A DNA stretch of 64,000 nt from UBA1181 sp963648205 (GCA_963648205.1 CAVJCT010000042.1:1-64000), one strand, 5' to 3'. Shown: positions 16,818 through 27,615, counted from the first letter of the stretch. Notes: generated by a model not told the origin, from the sequence alone. Numbers and translations: made by a program.

Positions 16818-17765
16818 TTATGGCTCTTCGTCCTCCAAGAATCGAACAGTCTTGTTCTTTTTCTTCTCAATTCTGAAGGAAAGCAACAACTCACTCGAAT
16901 TAGATGACACATTCGAAATGTCTCCTAATCCTAACTCAAAGGCATAACCAATACGGAAAATCTTATACTCAACTCCGACATTGAAATGCAACATATTTGA
17001 AGAGAAAGAATCCTCACCATTCAAGTCTGGGCGGTAAGTGATACCAAACCAAATGAAACGTTTAATGAACGCCATGACATTCAACTCGGCTCTATTGGTA
17101 GAGTTTCTATGAGTGAAGCAGATGGCTGGAGCGAGATCGAAATTTTCTGAGAAAGAGAACAATCCACGGACATACCAGTTGAACTGACGACCTGGCATTG
17201 AGGTGTTCACTTGCTCCTCATTAGACAATAAGTGAACGACTGATGCACCGAACATAAATTTAGGCATCGCCAACTCAACTCCAAAATCCATATCGGGATG
17301 CACTTTCGAAAGTTTGTCTCCATAGTTCAAAGTCTGCTCTTGCAACTCCTGCGGATCCAACCAAGTGTTTTTAGATGCATCGAAATAGTGATACAAGATA
17401 CCTGCGGACAAACCGAAAGACATCAAGATACTCTCATTCAAGTTCAAATGGTAGGCGTATGCAGCCTTCAAATTGAGGGTTCTGTTGGCAACACCGACAT
17501 CATCGTAGGTGGCAGAGAAACCAATACCCGAGCGAACCTTCTCGAAGTAGTTGGTAACATTCATCACACCCGATTTAGGCGAGTTATCCAAGCCCATCCA
17601 TTGCCAACGACCCAAGAGGAAGAAGTCGACATCATCTGTATTTCCCGTAGCAGAAGGGTTGATGTTCAACCTTGAGAAAAATTGCTGGGAAAGCATCAAA
17701 TCACGCTGTGCGAACAAAGCCGAACAGGCGAAAAACATTACTATCGAAAATAAAAGTTTTTTCAT
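16818..17765 (-). CDS. PorP/SprF-family type IX secretion outer-membrane protein (copy 2)
   Basis: 315 residues from the ATG (a GTG two codons earlier is less likely). A signal peptide (FFACSALFAQ) precedes RDLMLSQQFFSRLNINPSATGN, the typical PorP/SprF start, then barrel strands and FRIGYAFELGLGDIS. It ends in a short basic/acidic tail. It starts 20 nt after the OmpA/PD40 gene and shares its operon with the giant adhesin-like gene. In Flavobacterium johnsoniae SprF is required to secrete SprB, which carries the same kind of C-terminal domain, so this copy is the likely partner of the giant protein. Confidence 0.9.
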   Translation of the reverse strand: MKKLLFSIVMFFACSALFAQRDLMLSQQFFSRLNINPSATGNTDDVDFFLLGRWQWMGLDNSPKSGVMNVTNYFEKVRSGIGFSATYDDVGVANRTLNLKAAYAYHLNLNESILMSFGLSAGILYHYFDASKNTWLDPQELQEQTLNYGDKLSKVHPDMDFGVELAMPKFMFGASVVHLLSNEEQVNTSMPGRQFNWYVRGLFSFSENFDLAPAICFTHRNSTNRAELNVMAFIKRFIWFGITYRPDLNGEDSFSSNMLHFNVGVEYKIFRIGYAFELGLGDISNVSSNSSELLLSFRIEKKKNKTVRFLEDEEP

Positions 17766-17785
17766 ATACACCGTCCTCCTACGCT

Positions 17786-19144
17786 TTATTCATCCAAAAT
17801 TTTAATATCTACACGACGGTTCTGCTCATGCTCAGGCTCTGTCTGCGCATTTGGAATAACGGGATCGTGGAAGCTTCGTCCGACAGCGGTCAAGTCTTCT
17901 GGACTCATACCTCTCTCGATCAGCAACTCACGCACATAGTCTGCACGGGCTTGAGACAACTTGGTGTTGTAGGCATCCGAACCACGGGAGTCGGTGTGTC
18001 CGCTGACCTCGAACTTCACACCTGGGAACTCCTTCATAGCAGCCACCAACTCATCCAACTGCACCAAGTACTCTGGCAACATCTTAGACTCGTTGAAGTT
18101 GAAGAAGAACAACACCCAGTGGAAGCCCTTAGGCTCTGTCATAGCCACCTGAGGTGTCAAGTCAAAGTCTGGCTCTGCTTGGTATGGACGAGGCAACCAG
18201 ATATCATCCTTACCCTTTCCACCAGCACGGTTAGACATCAACATCACCAAAGTATTGTTTCCAATAAAGTTATACTCGTTCGCGCTTGAGTTGAACGTTG
18301 CGCCTAAATTTTCAGGCTTTGTCCAAACCTTGCGAGTAACCTTCGACACGTTTCCTGCCGTATCGGTTACATCAAAAGTCATATTTCTATAATGAGAAAC
18401 ATAGACATCCATGCTACCAAATCCACCAGGGCGATCAGAAGTCAAATACATAGCCGTATCACCAACAATGAACGGATAGTCTTCACGCGATTGACTGTTC
18501 AGACGTTCAACGCTATCACTGGCATTGACAGGCATCTTCCAACCGTAAGGAGAAGCCTCCTTCGTGTCGCGATCAATATACCAAATATCCTTTCCACCAT
18601 ACGACTGTTTTGGGAAATCGGCAGAGAAATAGATTCTCTTACCATTCTCAGCGATGGTAGGGTTAAAGAAACCGGATATTCTGTTATAACGATAAGTCCA
18701 ACCACCCATAACGGTAGAAGAACCACGCACTTCTTTTCTTACTTTGTCTAAACCCTCGATACTCAACATTTTAGGTTCCGAGAATTTACCCTGAGATAAC
18801 TGTGCCTCATAGAGATCAGAATTACCCAACTCATCGACTCTTGCAAAATAAATCGTACGACGACGTGGGTCATACGCAAATTGTCCACGAATACCTAAGC
18901 CACATAACTCCTCGCAGACTTCTTTCTTTTCCAATTCAAAGGAATTACCGATAACTGCACTATAAGCAGTATCACCGACGAACCACACAACCTTGCCATC
19001 TTTGTAGAAAGACATTGGTCTCTCCTGCTCGGCTGTGTTGACATCTGATGAAACCAACTCATAACCCTCGATAAATTCCTCATGAATAGCAAAAGCCACG
19101 CCACTCATAAGAATTGCAATAGTCAAGAGCGATAAACGCTTCAT
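17786..19144 (-). CDS. OmpA-family protein with PD40/WD40-like beta-propeller repeats
   Basis: 452 residues from the ATG that directly precedes the signal peptide (MKRLSLLTIAILMSGVAFA); an ATG four codons earlier is possible. Residues about 25-330 hold propeller repeats (RRTIYFARVD, GKRIYFSADFPKQSYGGKDIWYID, DTAMYLTSDRPGGFGSMDVYVS, NNTLVMLMSNRAGGKGKDDIW). The C-terminal 110 residues are a peptidoglycan-binding OmpA domain (FNFNESKMLPEYLVQL, VSGHTDSRGSDAYNTKLSQARA, NRRVDIKI). The architecture resembles PorE/SprE-type and other T9SS-associated proteins and would tether an outer-membrane complex to peptidoglycan. It lies between the giant gene and PorP. Confidence 0.85.
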   Translation of the reverse strand: MKRLSLLTIAILMSGVAFAIHEEFIEGYELVSSDVNTAEQERPMSFYKDGKVVWFVGDTAYSAVIGNSFELEKKEVCEELCGLGIRGQFAYDPRRRTIYFARVDELGNSDLYEAQLSQGKFSEPKMLSIEGLDKVRKEVRGSSTVMGGWTYRYNRISGFFNPTIAENGKRIYFSADFPKQSYGGKDIWYIDRDTKEASPYGWKMPVNASDSVERLNSQSREDYPFIVGDTAMYLTSDRPGGFGSMDVYVSHYRNMTFDVTDTAGNVSKVTRKVWTKPENLGATFNSSANEYNFIGNNTLVMLMSNRAGGKGKDDIWLPRPYQAEPDFDLTPQVAMTEPKGFHWVLFFFNFNESKMLPEYLVQLDELVAAMKEFPGVKFEVSGHTDSRGSDAYNTKLSQARADYVRELLIERGMSPEDLTAVGRSFHDPVIPNAQTEPEHEQNRRVDIKILDE

Positions 19145-19238
19145 TTTAGAACACATAATACAATTTATTATACCTATTATTAATTATGTTTTGCAGCATT
19201 TTAAATTCGCTGCATTTTGATTTGCCTCTACTTCGTTT

Positions 19239-22200
19239 CTATTTCACAACTTCAATAGTTCCCTTGTAGACATTTCCGTCTTTCAAAATCACACGACAGA
19301 AATAAACGCCAGGGTCTGCCATTTTAGATCCTTTTCTTCCATCCCATCCATCATCACCATAAAAGACCTTCATTCCATATCTATCGTAAATTTCTACCGT
19401 AAAGCCTTTCACAAAGTAGTCGTTCAAACCTTCTCTCACATACGGTGTGAACGCTGTCGGAACATTCAAATCCAAATCTGCCGTGGCTGCGACAACTGGA
19501 CAAACGCCATCGGTCGCATAGACAACATACGTCGTCTTCATCATCGGTTCAATGCTCTCCAAATAATTCTCCGTCGTAGTGCCTAACGACTTGTCATTGC
19601 CTGTCCACTCAAACTGAGTTGGAGCACCCTTCGTCACATTGGCAGTCAGATTTATCTTCTGACCTAAGACAATAGAATTTTCAGAGAGTTGAAGATCAAT
19701 CTCTGGCTGATCGTACACTTGAACGGGTCCGACCTCGAACTTCACATCCGGACAAACATTATCTACTGCAACAATCTCGTAGTAATATTCGCCTGCAGAA
19801 AGCGGAACGTCTTGCAAAGATAAAGCAGAAGAATGATATGGAGAAGAAACAGTCAAGCCATACCACAAATATTTTGTTGGTTGACCTTGTTCGACTGTCG
19901 TCGTGAAGTGGACTTTCTCACCCAAACATATCTGATAATCCTCGGCAGGAATTGTAACATTGAACTTCATTGGAAGATGAACCTCGATTGAGGTCGGTCC
20001 TTTCACATCCTTGGCGATTGAGCAAACGCCATCGTAAACATAGACCTCATAGACATGCTGCGCGGTAGTCGGAGAAATCTCCCAACTATATTCCATCGCA
20101 TTCGAGTCTACACCATCGATCATCGTTCCACCGTAATTATACAATTCATAGTGGACAGGCTCTCCTGTCGCACATTTCGCAGTCAGTGTCAAAGGGTCAG
20201 AAGAACTGTCTTCGCAGAAATATTTTGAAGACACTTCCACTGAAACTTGAATCGGTTGATTCACCTTCACTGTCGTTGTATCTGAGTGCAACGAAGCAAA
20301 TTTCTCCGTTCCATAACAGATACCATCTGAAACGAGAGCAAAATAGTTAAAAAATCCAAAATTTTCAGCCTTTTTAAGGAAAAAGTTATTGACATTTTCA
20401 GACAAATCTGTACCATTTTCATTCCATTTGTACTCTTTCACGAAATTTTCAGCCCCAGCAGGGTCGTAAGAGACAATTTTCACTTCAATCATGTCATTTT
20501 GACAGATAACATTCTTCGTAGCCTCAACATGCACTTTGAATGGTGTCTGCAACACTACGGCAACGGATTGTGAGGTCTGCGCTCCACAAACATCTCCATC
20601 ATTTACACTCAATGCGTAATTAATACCCGAGCCTGGCGTAACTCCCGCATACGATTTCAAATCGTCAATAGCCGCCAACGGATTTCCCGTAACTTGAGGA
20701 ATCGTGAAGAAGCCTCCATTGTAAGCCGAAATGTAGGAGTAGGTATAAGACTTGTATGGGTTGGCAGAGCCTGAATTAGTACCAGTCAAGAATACTGAAT
20801 CGCCTTCTGAACAGTAGTAGACTTTGTCCGACTGCAAGGTTACTTCAAACGGTTCGTTGATATCAATAGATTTTGCATCCACCAATTCAGCTCCCTCTTT
20901 CACGCAGATTCCGTCTGAAGCAGAAACGGAGAATAAAACGTTGTCGGCAGGAGTCAACCATCCGTCTAATTCATTGAGACTCAAGATTGTATCTGTCGTT
21001 TCTGTGCTTTCTTCCTTGCCATTGCCCACTCTCTTCCAAACGAATTTCTCGATATGATTAATGGCATCCACAGGATTCACTCTTACCTTCAACTCTGAAG
21101 TTTGACCTCTATTACACAATTTTGTGCCGTCAGAAATCAATTCGATTGTGAATGGAACGTTTACATCAAAATGAAGTTGATTATTTGAGGTAACCGCATC
21201 ACAAATCTGGTCATCTGTTTCCAAATAAATCTCAAACGAGTTTCCTGCGACAAACAAGGCTGGGAAGTTCGTTGCGTTGAGATGAAGGACAGAATCCGCA
21301 GCTGTTCCATTCAAAATCACCGTTTTAGCACCCGATTTGTCTACTGCGATCCACTTGTATTCTTTGATGTAAGCTCGAGAAGTTGCTGGCGTAACCGTAG
21401 TGAGGATATCCACGCTTTCAGTTGAGCAGACCTTTGAAATCTCGTTAGAAGAAAGTGAAACTTGGTAATTGATAGCAATATTGGATGTGAACGATTTTGT
21501 TACCGCAGGACAGATACCGTCCGTGGTGGTAAGGCTAAATGTTCCAGTCATACTTTGAGAAATAGGATAACCGAGAGAGAAACCATCTCCGATAATATCC
21601 ACACCATCCAACTTCCAAACATACGAGTTGATGTGTTTTACTGCATTGGCAGAATCAATGGTCGCAATCACATTAAATTTATCGTCTGGCGCAGCCAAAC
21701 AAGAATCTGGCTGATTGAAATTCCAGTCGTATCCGTTGTATTTCACCGTTACTTCGTCTGATTCATTCTCTGCCGCACAAGTTGCATCATAAACACCTAA
21801 TTTATAGCGAATTGTAGAACCAGCCTTGAAGACATTCGGATATAATTTATCATTTACCTCTATTTCAAATGACTCTTTCAAATCGCCAATCGTAGTTACT
21901 TTCTGACCTTCGATGTAGAAGTCTAAAGTGCTGATATTCAGCAATGCCGTAGATGGTGAAATGACGACATTCAAGTTGTGTTTGCGATTTTCATTGATAC
22001 ACAACGTTGGGTCTGCACTCAACGTGATGCTGAATCCACCTTCGCGGATTTCTACATTCGTACCCATATTTGTCGTATCTTGGCTCACCGTTTCACAAAC
22101 CTCTGTGTATGAAGCCGTTACATACGCAATCAATTGAGATGAACGAATCTGTGTTTTCGCTGCATTCAACAACTGGTCGTGTGTAAATTTCAGTTCATTG

Positions 22201-25200
22201 GTAGTAGTAGTCTGACGAACAGTATCACCTTTCGAGAAAATTACGATCCAATCGTATTTAGAAATTTTCTTCTCAATTTTCTCCGCCTCTTCCGTCGAAC
22301 CGCCTTCAATCACCACATTCGCTCTCAAAGTCAAGACTTCCGTATTGAGCGTAGCCGTCTCCTTCGACACACAAACAGGATCCTTGCTGGCGTTAACCAC
22401 CACCTTGTAATTACCATTATGAACAGTGTATGGGATTTCAATGTAATCCTGCAAGAAGCAATATTTATCATCCACATTCACCGGAGTAACTTTCACCTTG
22501 CTAGAAATGGAAGAGTAATTTGCGATTTGCGTTGGAGTGAATGTTTGGGTCGTATCATTGACAACAGTCGACGTTCCAGGCACACTTGACCAATCAAAGA
22601 TCAATGGAGGTTCAGAGTAATTTCTTCTGACAGAAACAGTTACGGAATTACAGTCGACAAACTCCATTTCCATAGTTTGAATATCCAAATTATACTTCTT
22701 ATGCAGTTTGATGACTTGGTAAAATTCACAACCACCCTCATCAACGGCTTTGAAGAAAACAGAATCCAATTTTGAGAAATCATACGTTCCCAAATTCTTA
22801 CCTTCCGAATTTGACACTTGGAATTTATCTCCATCCACGACTGTCAAAATCAAACTGTCTCGTGAAACTCCCTTAACATCTTTCGAGAAGAGAACGGTAC
22901 TATCCGCAGCAAGCCATGACATATTCCATTCATGGTCTGATTTCGTCAGATGGCGGATTCCCGTCAATTGGACAACAGTATTCGCGATATTACAGAAAGC
23001 GACGGAATCTCTGTCGCCCATCTCGCCACCATACGTGTTTTTGATGACAATGTTCGTCGTCGCACTATGGAAGGTGAACTCACACTCAGTAAGAGCAGTT
23101 GAGTTGTCATTAGCGATCTCGCGTGCAATTCGCTCTTCATCGGCAATGATAACACGGTAAGGGATGTCTCCCCAGAAATCCTCACGACTTGTATTGACAA
23201 TCGCAGTGTCTTCTTTCATCAAATCTGGATTTGCCGTGTAGTCTTTCAAATCGAACCAAGTAGTGTCTCCATTCACAACTTTCTGATATTGAAACAGATA
23301 GTGTGGATTGTCAAGATATGCACTATACTGAGAAGCGAGCAATTTCACATCTCCACCCGAGCAAGTGATAACATCATGGTCGAGCGTATCGCCATTCATC
23401 ACCGCCTTCAAATCTGATTTCGGAATACAAACGGAGAATGAGATATCATCCAACAACATATCATTTCCATCGCCTGGCATACCATTATTATAAATAACCA
23501 CCCAGACATCATCCGTCTTCTCCGACAATTCGATAAACTCGTCAATTCGATACCAATCAGACCCTGCTGCCACATCACCCGTATTCAAACGTGCCAACAC
23601 GTTTTTATCACCCTCGCTCGGCAAAGTCTTCGACTCCACATTCATCTCTTTCAACAAGCAGATGGTCAAGTTCACTGGGTTCTTGTTTCCATTGCCCAAG
23701 GTAGTCGCATTTCGGATACTCATACCGAAGTTGAAACGGTCGGCTGGACAAGCCAACGGTGCTTTCTGCGCATAAATAGCAGATTTTGAATCTTGCGTTT
23801 TACCTGCATTCACAAACAACATCGCTCCATTTGAATTGCCAGTATAATCTGTACAAGAGATGAAGTCATCACCATTCTTATTTTGATCGCAAGTGTCTGG
23901 ATTCAAGACAATTGCATAATATCCATCCTGCAATCGTGAAGAAGCATTTTTCACCCAAGTGTCTTTCTCATATTGAGCCAACATAGGGTTCTCCGTCAAG
24001 AACAAGTGACCATCCGTACCCACAAACTGATTCGCATCTTGAGCACTCGATGCTGAAACGAACTTAGTAGCAGGCACAACATAGCCAAACGGATCAGGGG
24101 CAATATAGTTTCGAATTTGGAAAGTACTTGTAGAAAGTGTGTCGACTGTCATCACATCACCACTCGCACCCCTTGCCGAGTAATATAAAGACGAGTAATT
24201 ATAAGTCTCAGGGCAACTATAGGTCGAAGAACCTACCGTCACCGAAGTTTTGTGATTTACAGTAATCTTATTTGAAAAGACCTCATTATTAACGACATAG
24301 ACATCGCCCGACATAAAGAAACCGAAAGTCTCATAGAAGAGCGTCTTCGTCTCCAAGCCATTGCAATAGATTGATTTTGAGCAATCTATCTCAGGATAAT
24401 TTATCACAGCCGAACCGCCATTGCAAGTAACACGGTAGTAAAGCGCGTGGTCTGAAGTCGAAACTGGATATCTGAATGTTTTCTGGGTTTCATCCACCGT
24501 CCAAGTTATCTGGTCATCCGATGTTTCCCAAACGAAATTTTCACTATGAATTTCATCCAACATCGCAGTTCCAGAAGCATAGAGCATATTGCTATCTTGC
24601 AAACAGGAATTGACAGGATAACGAGAAGCAATGAAGAATGTACATTCCACCACATGAATCGCCACCTTATCAACCAACACGCCATCCGCATAACAATAGA
24701 TATTTGTTGATTCAGTAGGTGAAAGTTCAATTGTTGGAACAATAGAAGAACCTAACACCGTACCTTTTTCGTCTTTCCAAACATACATCGAGCCACCCGT
24801 ATAATCTGTCGTGAAGGTTGCGGTATGCCCCGAACAAACATATCTCTTACTTGCCGTTACAGTATAACCACAAGCAGAGTAGGTCGGAGTAATCACTCTC
24901 GAATGGATGATCGTATCATTCGACGGCGAGGTCAAACGTGTAAACACCGTTACTGGCAGAAGGGAAGTTGTCGTGTAATTGATCCTAAAATAACCTTTAT
25001 AATCAGGCAACCAAGTCGTGTCGGTCGCACCTTGCAACTGCTCACCCCACTCAACTGTATAACTCGTAGCATCCAAAGCATATAATTGTATCGTCGAATC
25101 CACGCACATTTCATACGAAGTGGCAGCAATCATACCCTCAGCAGACTCGTCATAAACATGAACTATGGAAGTTTCCGGATCATAATAGATCCAAAAATGT

Positions 25201-25493
25201 GTCGTGATTGAACCGTTCGTTTGGATACGGGTATCGTAATCCTGGCTAATCAATGACGTAGGATAGTCGAACGAAGCAATGTCTACTCCCGAAATAATAA
25301 AAGTTCCATTGAAACCATCTGTCTTCACAGCAGTATAATTACCAACCGTTTGGACAGTAGCCTTACCGTTCCACGTTTTACTGACTTGGCATTGAAACGC
25401 GGCGAAACATAAATTTGAACTTAATAGCATCCAAAAGCATAGCAATTTGGACAAAAAACCCTTTGAAATAAAGAGAACAATACTTTTTTTCAT
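19239..25493 (-). CDS. Giant secreted adhesin-like protein with type-B T9SS C-terminal domain
   Basis: 2084 residues. After a signal peptide (WMLLSSNLCFA) come many Ig-like/SprB-like beta modules of about 90-100 residues, each built as '...C..(G/E)..V.L.....G....Y.W....' with paired Cys (examples: CVSKETATLNTEV, CINENRKHNLNVV, CSEGDSVFLTG, CQNDMIEVKIV, CLGEKVHFTTTV). The last ~90 residues (VPTAFTPYVREGLNDYF, VEIYDRYGMKVFYGDDGWDGR, DPGVYFCRVILKDG) match the gliding-motility-associated C-terminal domain (TIGR04131/CHU_C), the type-B T9SS export signal. It is therefore probably exported across the outer membrane and held at the surface. It is first gene of an operon with OmpA/PD40 and PorP/SprF genes, like sprB-sprF. 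Confidence 0.88.
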   Translation of the reverse strand: MKKSIVLFISKGFLSKLLCFWMLLSSNLCFAAFQCQVSKTWNGKATVQTVGNYTAVKTDGFNGTFIISGVDIASFDYPTSLISQDYDTRIQTNGSITTHFWIYYDPETSIVHVYDESAEGMIAATSYEMCVDSTIQLYALDATSYTVEWGEQLQGATDTTWLPDYKGYFRINYTTTSLLPVTVFTRLTSPSNDTIIHSRVITPTYSACGYTVTASKRYVCSGHTATFTTDYTGGSMYVWKDEKGTVLGSSIVPTIELSPTESTNIYCYADGVLVDKVAIHVVECTFFIASRYPVNSCLQDSNMLYASGTAMLDEIHSENFVWETSDDQITWTVDETQKTFRYPVSTSDHALYYRVTCNGGSAVINYPEIDCSKSIYCNGLETKTLFYETFGFFMSGDVYVVNNEVFSNKITVNHKTSVTVGSSTYSCPETYNYSSLYYSARGASGDVMTVDTLSTSTFQIRNYIAPDPFGYVVPATKFVSASSAQDANQFVGTDGHLFLTENPMLAQYEKDTWVKNASSRLQDGYYAIVLNPDTCDQNKNGDDFISCTDYTGNSNGAMLFVNAGKTQDSKSAIYAQKAPLACPADRFNFGMSIRNATTLGNGNKNPVNLTICLLKEMNVESKTLPSEGDKNVLARLNTGDVAAGSDWYRIDEFIELSEKTDDVWVVIYNNGMPGDGNDMLLDDISFSVCIPKSDLKAVMNGDTLDHDVITCSGGDVKLLASQYSAYLDNPHYLFQYQKVVNGDTTWFDLKDYTANPDLMKEDTAIVNTSREDFWGDIPYRVIIADEERIAREIANDNSTALTECEFTFHSATTNIVIKNTYGGEMGDRDSVAFCNIANTVVQLTGIRHLTKSDHEWNMSWLAADSTVLFSKDVKGVSRDSLILTVVDGDKFQVSNSEGKNLGTYDFSKLDSVFFKAVDEGGCEFYQVIKLHKKYNLDIQTMEMEFVDCNSVTVSVRRNYSEPPLIFDWSSVPGTSTVVNDTTQTFTPTQIANYSSISSKVKVTPVNVDDKYCFLQDYIEIPYTVHNGNYKVVVNASKDPVCVSKETATLNTEVLTLRANVVIEGGSTEEAEKIEKKISKYDWIVIFSKGDTVRQTTTTNELKFTHDQLLNAAKTQIRSSQLIAYVTASYTEVCETVSQDTTNMGTNVEIREGGFSITLSADPTLCINENRKHNLNVVISPSTALLNISTLDFYIEGQKVTTIGDLKESFEIEVNDKLYPNVFKAGSTIRYKLGVYDATCAAENESDEVTVKYNGYDWNFNQPDSCLAAPDDKFNVIATIDSANAVKHINSYVWKLDGVDIIGDGFSLGYPISQSMTGTFSLTTTDGICPAVTKSFTSNIAINYQVSLSSNEISKVCSTESVDILTTVTPATSRAYIKEYKWIAVDKSGAKTVILNGTAADSVLHLNATNFPALFVAGNSFEIYLETDDQICDAVTSNNQLHFDVNVPFTIELISDGTKLCNRGQTSELKVRVNPVDAINHIEKFVWKRVGNGKEESTETTDTILSLNELDGWLTPADNVLFSVSASDGICVKEGAELVDAKSIDINEPFEVTLQSDKVYYCSEGDSVFLTGTNSGSANPYKSYTYSYISAYNGGFFTIPQVTGNPLAAIDDLKSYAGVTPGSGINYALSVNDGDVCGAQTSQSVAVVLQTPFKVHVEATKNVICQNDMIEVKIVSYDPAGAENFVKEYKWNENGTDLSENVNNFFLKKAENFGFFNYFALVSDGICYGTEKFASLHSDTTTVKVNQPIQVSVEVSSKYFCEDSSSDPLTLTAKCATGEPVHYELYNYGGTMIDGVDSNAMEYSWEISPTTAQHVYEVYVYDGVCSIAKDVKGPTSIEVHLPMKFNVTIPAEDYQICLGEKVHFTTTVEQGQPTKYLWYGLTVSSPYHSSALSLQDVPLSAGEYYYEIVAVDNVCPDVKFEVGPVQVYDQPEIDLQLSENSIVLGQKINLTANVTKGAPTQFEWTGNDKSLGTTTENYLESIEPMMKTTYVVYATDGVCPVVAATADLDLNVPTAFTPYVREGLNDYFVKGFTVEIYDRYGMKVFYGDDGWDGRKGSKMADPGVYFCRVILKDGNVYKGTIEVVK

Positions 25494-25597
25494 AAAACCC
25501 TCTATTATTTGGTAATAATGGGCATATAAAGAATCAGTTTTCTATCGCAGCCACCAATTCTTTCGTATGCGTGGATTTAATAATGGCCTTTACTGGG

Positions 25598-25628
25598 CAA
25601 ATATAGAAATTTCACAACAATTAACAAA
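25598..25628 (-). promoter_or_regulatory. Promoter of the giant adhesin operon
   Basis: Minus-strand TTTG (25628-25625), 19-nt spacer and TATATTTG (25605-25598) make an excellent consensus match. The leader is about 100 nt long. Confidence 0.7.
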
Positions 25629-25779
25629 TAAAAAACTCACAAAAAAGTAGGAAGCAATGACAAAACAGAGTTTTTTCACCTACAATTTTGTTTGAAATGG
25701 GATTTTATTTCAAAGTAGGGAAACAAAATCAACATTTCAAACAAACTATTTTAACAATTCTTCAGAAACCCAATCAATG

Positions 25780-27615
25780 CTAAACAGACTGCATCGCACA
25801 CAATTTAGCGTAATGGCCATTCATCGCCATCAACTCTTCGTGCTTACCTTGCTCTACGATTCTTCCATCTTGCATCACACAAATTATATCGGCATTGCGA
25901 ATAGTAGAGAGTCTGTGGGCTATGACAATGGAAGTTCTGGTTCTCATCAGTCGCTCCAACGCTTCTTGCACTAATTTTTCCGACTCCGTGTCTAAGGCAG
26001 ACGTTGCCTCATCCAAAATCAAGACGGAAGGATTTTTCAAAATGGCTCTCGCAATACTTAGTCTCTGTCGTTGACCGCCCGACAACCTGCCTCCTCGGTC
26101 GCCTATCGTCGTCTGATAGCCATCCTCCATCGCCATGATAAACTCATGGGCATTGGCAATCTTCGCTGCCTCAATCACCTGCTCTTCCGTGGCATCGTCC
26201 ACACCAAAGGCAATGTTATTGTAAACGGTATCGTTGAATAGAATCGCCTCCTGATTCACATTTCCCATATACGAACGTAAATCGAACAGCGTCATATTCT
26301 TCACATTGACACCATCTATCGTGATTTCGCCCTCGGTAACATCATAGAAACGAGGCAAAAGATCTACCATTGTTGATTTTCCAGAACCCGACTGCCCAAC
26401 CAACGCCACCATCTTACCTTTCTCTATCGTCAAATTGATGTTTTTAAGAACGTAAGTGTCTGTATATTTGAAACTTACATTCTTATATTCAATTTTGTCA
26501 GAGAATGGTTTCGGAACGACCGGATTCTTCACCTCCTTCAGTGGGTTTTCAGCCTGCAAAATCACATCGATACGATCCAACGAAGCCTTACCTTTTTGTA
26601 TACTGTAAACCGCTTTCGACAAGTCCTTTGCTGGATTGATGATACTGTAGAAAATCACCAAATAGTAAATGAACTCCGCTGCTGAAAGCGAACTATTATC
26701 AGTTAAAATCAAGATTCCGCCAAAGAAGAGGACAATAGCAATTGTTACCGTTCCCAAGAACTCACTCATCGGGTGCGCCAACATATAACGGCGATTCACA
26801 CTGTTAGTGGTTCTTCTCAAGCGATCATTCATATTTGAGAAGATACGAATGACAGCCTTTTCCGCATTAAATGCTTTAATGACACGCAAGCCTCCTAACG
26901 TCTCCTCTATCTGCGAAAGTAATTCTCCTTGTTGATTCTGAGCCACTTTAGATTTCTTCTTCAAAGTTTTTCCGACACCACCCATTATTCCTCCAGCAAT
27001 TGGAAGTACCACCAAAACGAAGAGGGTCAGTTTCCAACTCAACATCAATAGAATGGCGAGGTAGACGACAATCATTATCGGGTTTTTCGACAACAATTCG
27101 ATGGAACTCATAATGGAATTCTCCACTTCCACCACATCACTCGTGATACGAGCCATAATGTCGCCTTTCCGTTGTTTATCGAAGAAGCCCAGGTTCAAAT
27201 CCACAATCTTGTCGTACAACTGCCTACGGATATCTCGCGTCAACCCCGTACGCATAGGAATGACAAAGTAACTTGCTAAATAAGCAATGCCTGTCTTGAA
27301 GAAGGTCATCACAATCAGAAACAACGCCAAAATCAGCAAAGTAGACTGCGCTCCGCTTTGCTCGATATAGTTTGCCACCCAGCAATAAGCATTGTTTTTT
27401 ATGACATCAAAACTCCAATCGAAAGGCATGTATTCATATTGTACCGTCGTCGTCTTGAACAGAATCTGAAGGATCGGCACAATAAGGGCGAACGAGAAAA
27501 CACTGAATATCGTCGACAAGATATTGCAGACGATATTCAGGATGACGTTCGACTTGTATGGTCCAACAAACCTTCTAATCAGTTTGATGAACTGCAAATC
27601 AGATATTTTACTCAT
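25780..27615 (-). CDS. ABC exporter, MsbA/lipid-flippase-like (TMD-NBD fusion)
   Basis: 611 residues from the ATG (a TTG two codons earlier is possible). The N-terminal 330 residues hold six membrane helices of the type I exporter fold. The C-terminal ATPase has Walker A GQSGSGKST, Q-loop, signature LSGGQRQR, Walker B VLILDEATSALD and switch His in IAHRLSTI, so both sites of a homodimer would be active. MsbA flips lipid A precursors across the inner membrane; the substrate here is inferred from similarity only. It lies 58 nt downstream of purB, with a strong hairpin between. Confidence 0.85.
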   Translation of the reverse strand: MSKISDLQFIKLIRRFVGPYKSNVILNIVCNILSTIFSVFSFALIVPILQILFKTTTVQYEYMPFDWSFDVIKNNAYCWVANYIEQSGAQSTLLILALFLIVMTFFKTGIAYLASYFVIPMRTGLTRDIRRQLYDKIVDLNLGFFDKQRKGDIMARITSDVVEVENSIMSSIELLSKNPIMIVVYLAILLMLSWKLTLFVLVVLPIAGGIMGGVGKTLKKKSKVAQNQQGELLSQIEETLGGLRVIKAFNAEKAVIRIFSNMNDRLRRTTNSVNRRYMLAHPMSEFLGTVTIAIVLFFGGILILTDNSSLSAAEFIYYLVIFYSIINPAKDLSKAVYSIQKGKASLDRIDVILQAENPLKEVKNPVVPKPFSDKIEYKNVSFKYTDTYVLKNINLTIEKGKMVALVGQSGSGKSTMVDLLPRFYDVTEGEITIDGVNVKNMTLFDLRSYMGNVNQEAILFNDTVYNNIAFGVDDATEEQVIEAAKIANAHEFIMAMEDGYQTTIGDRGGRLSGGQRQRLSIARAILKNPSVLILDEATSALDTESEKLVQEALERLMRTRTSIVIAHRLSTIRNADIICVMQDGRIVEQGKHEELMAMNGHYAKLCAMQSV

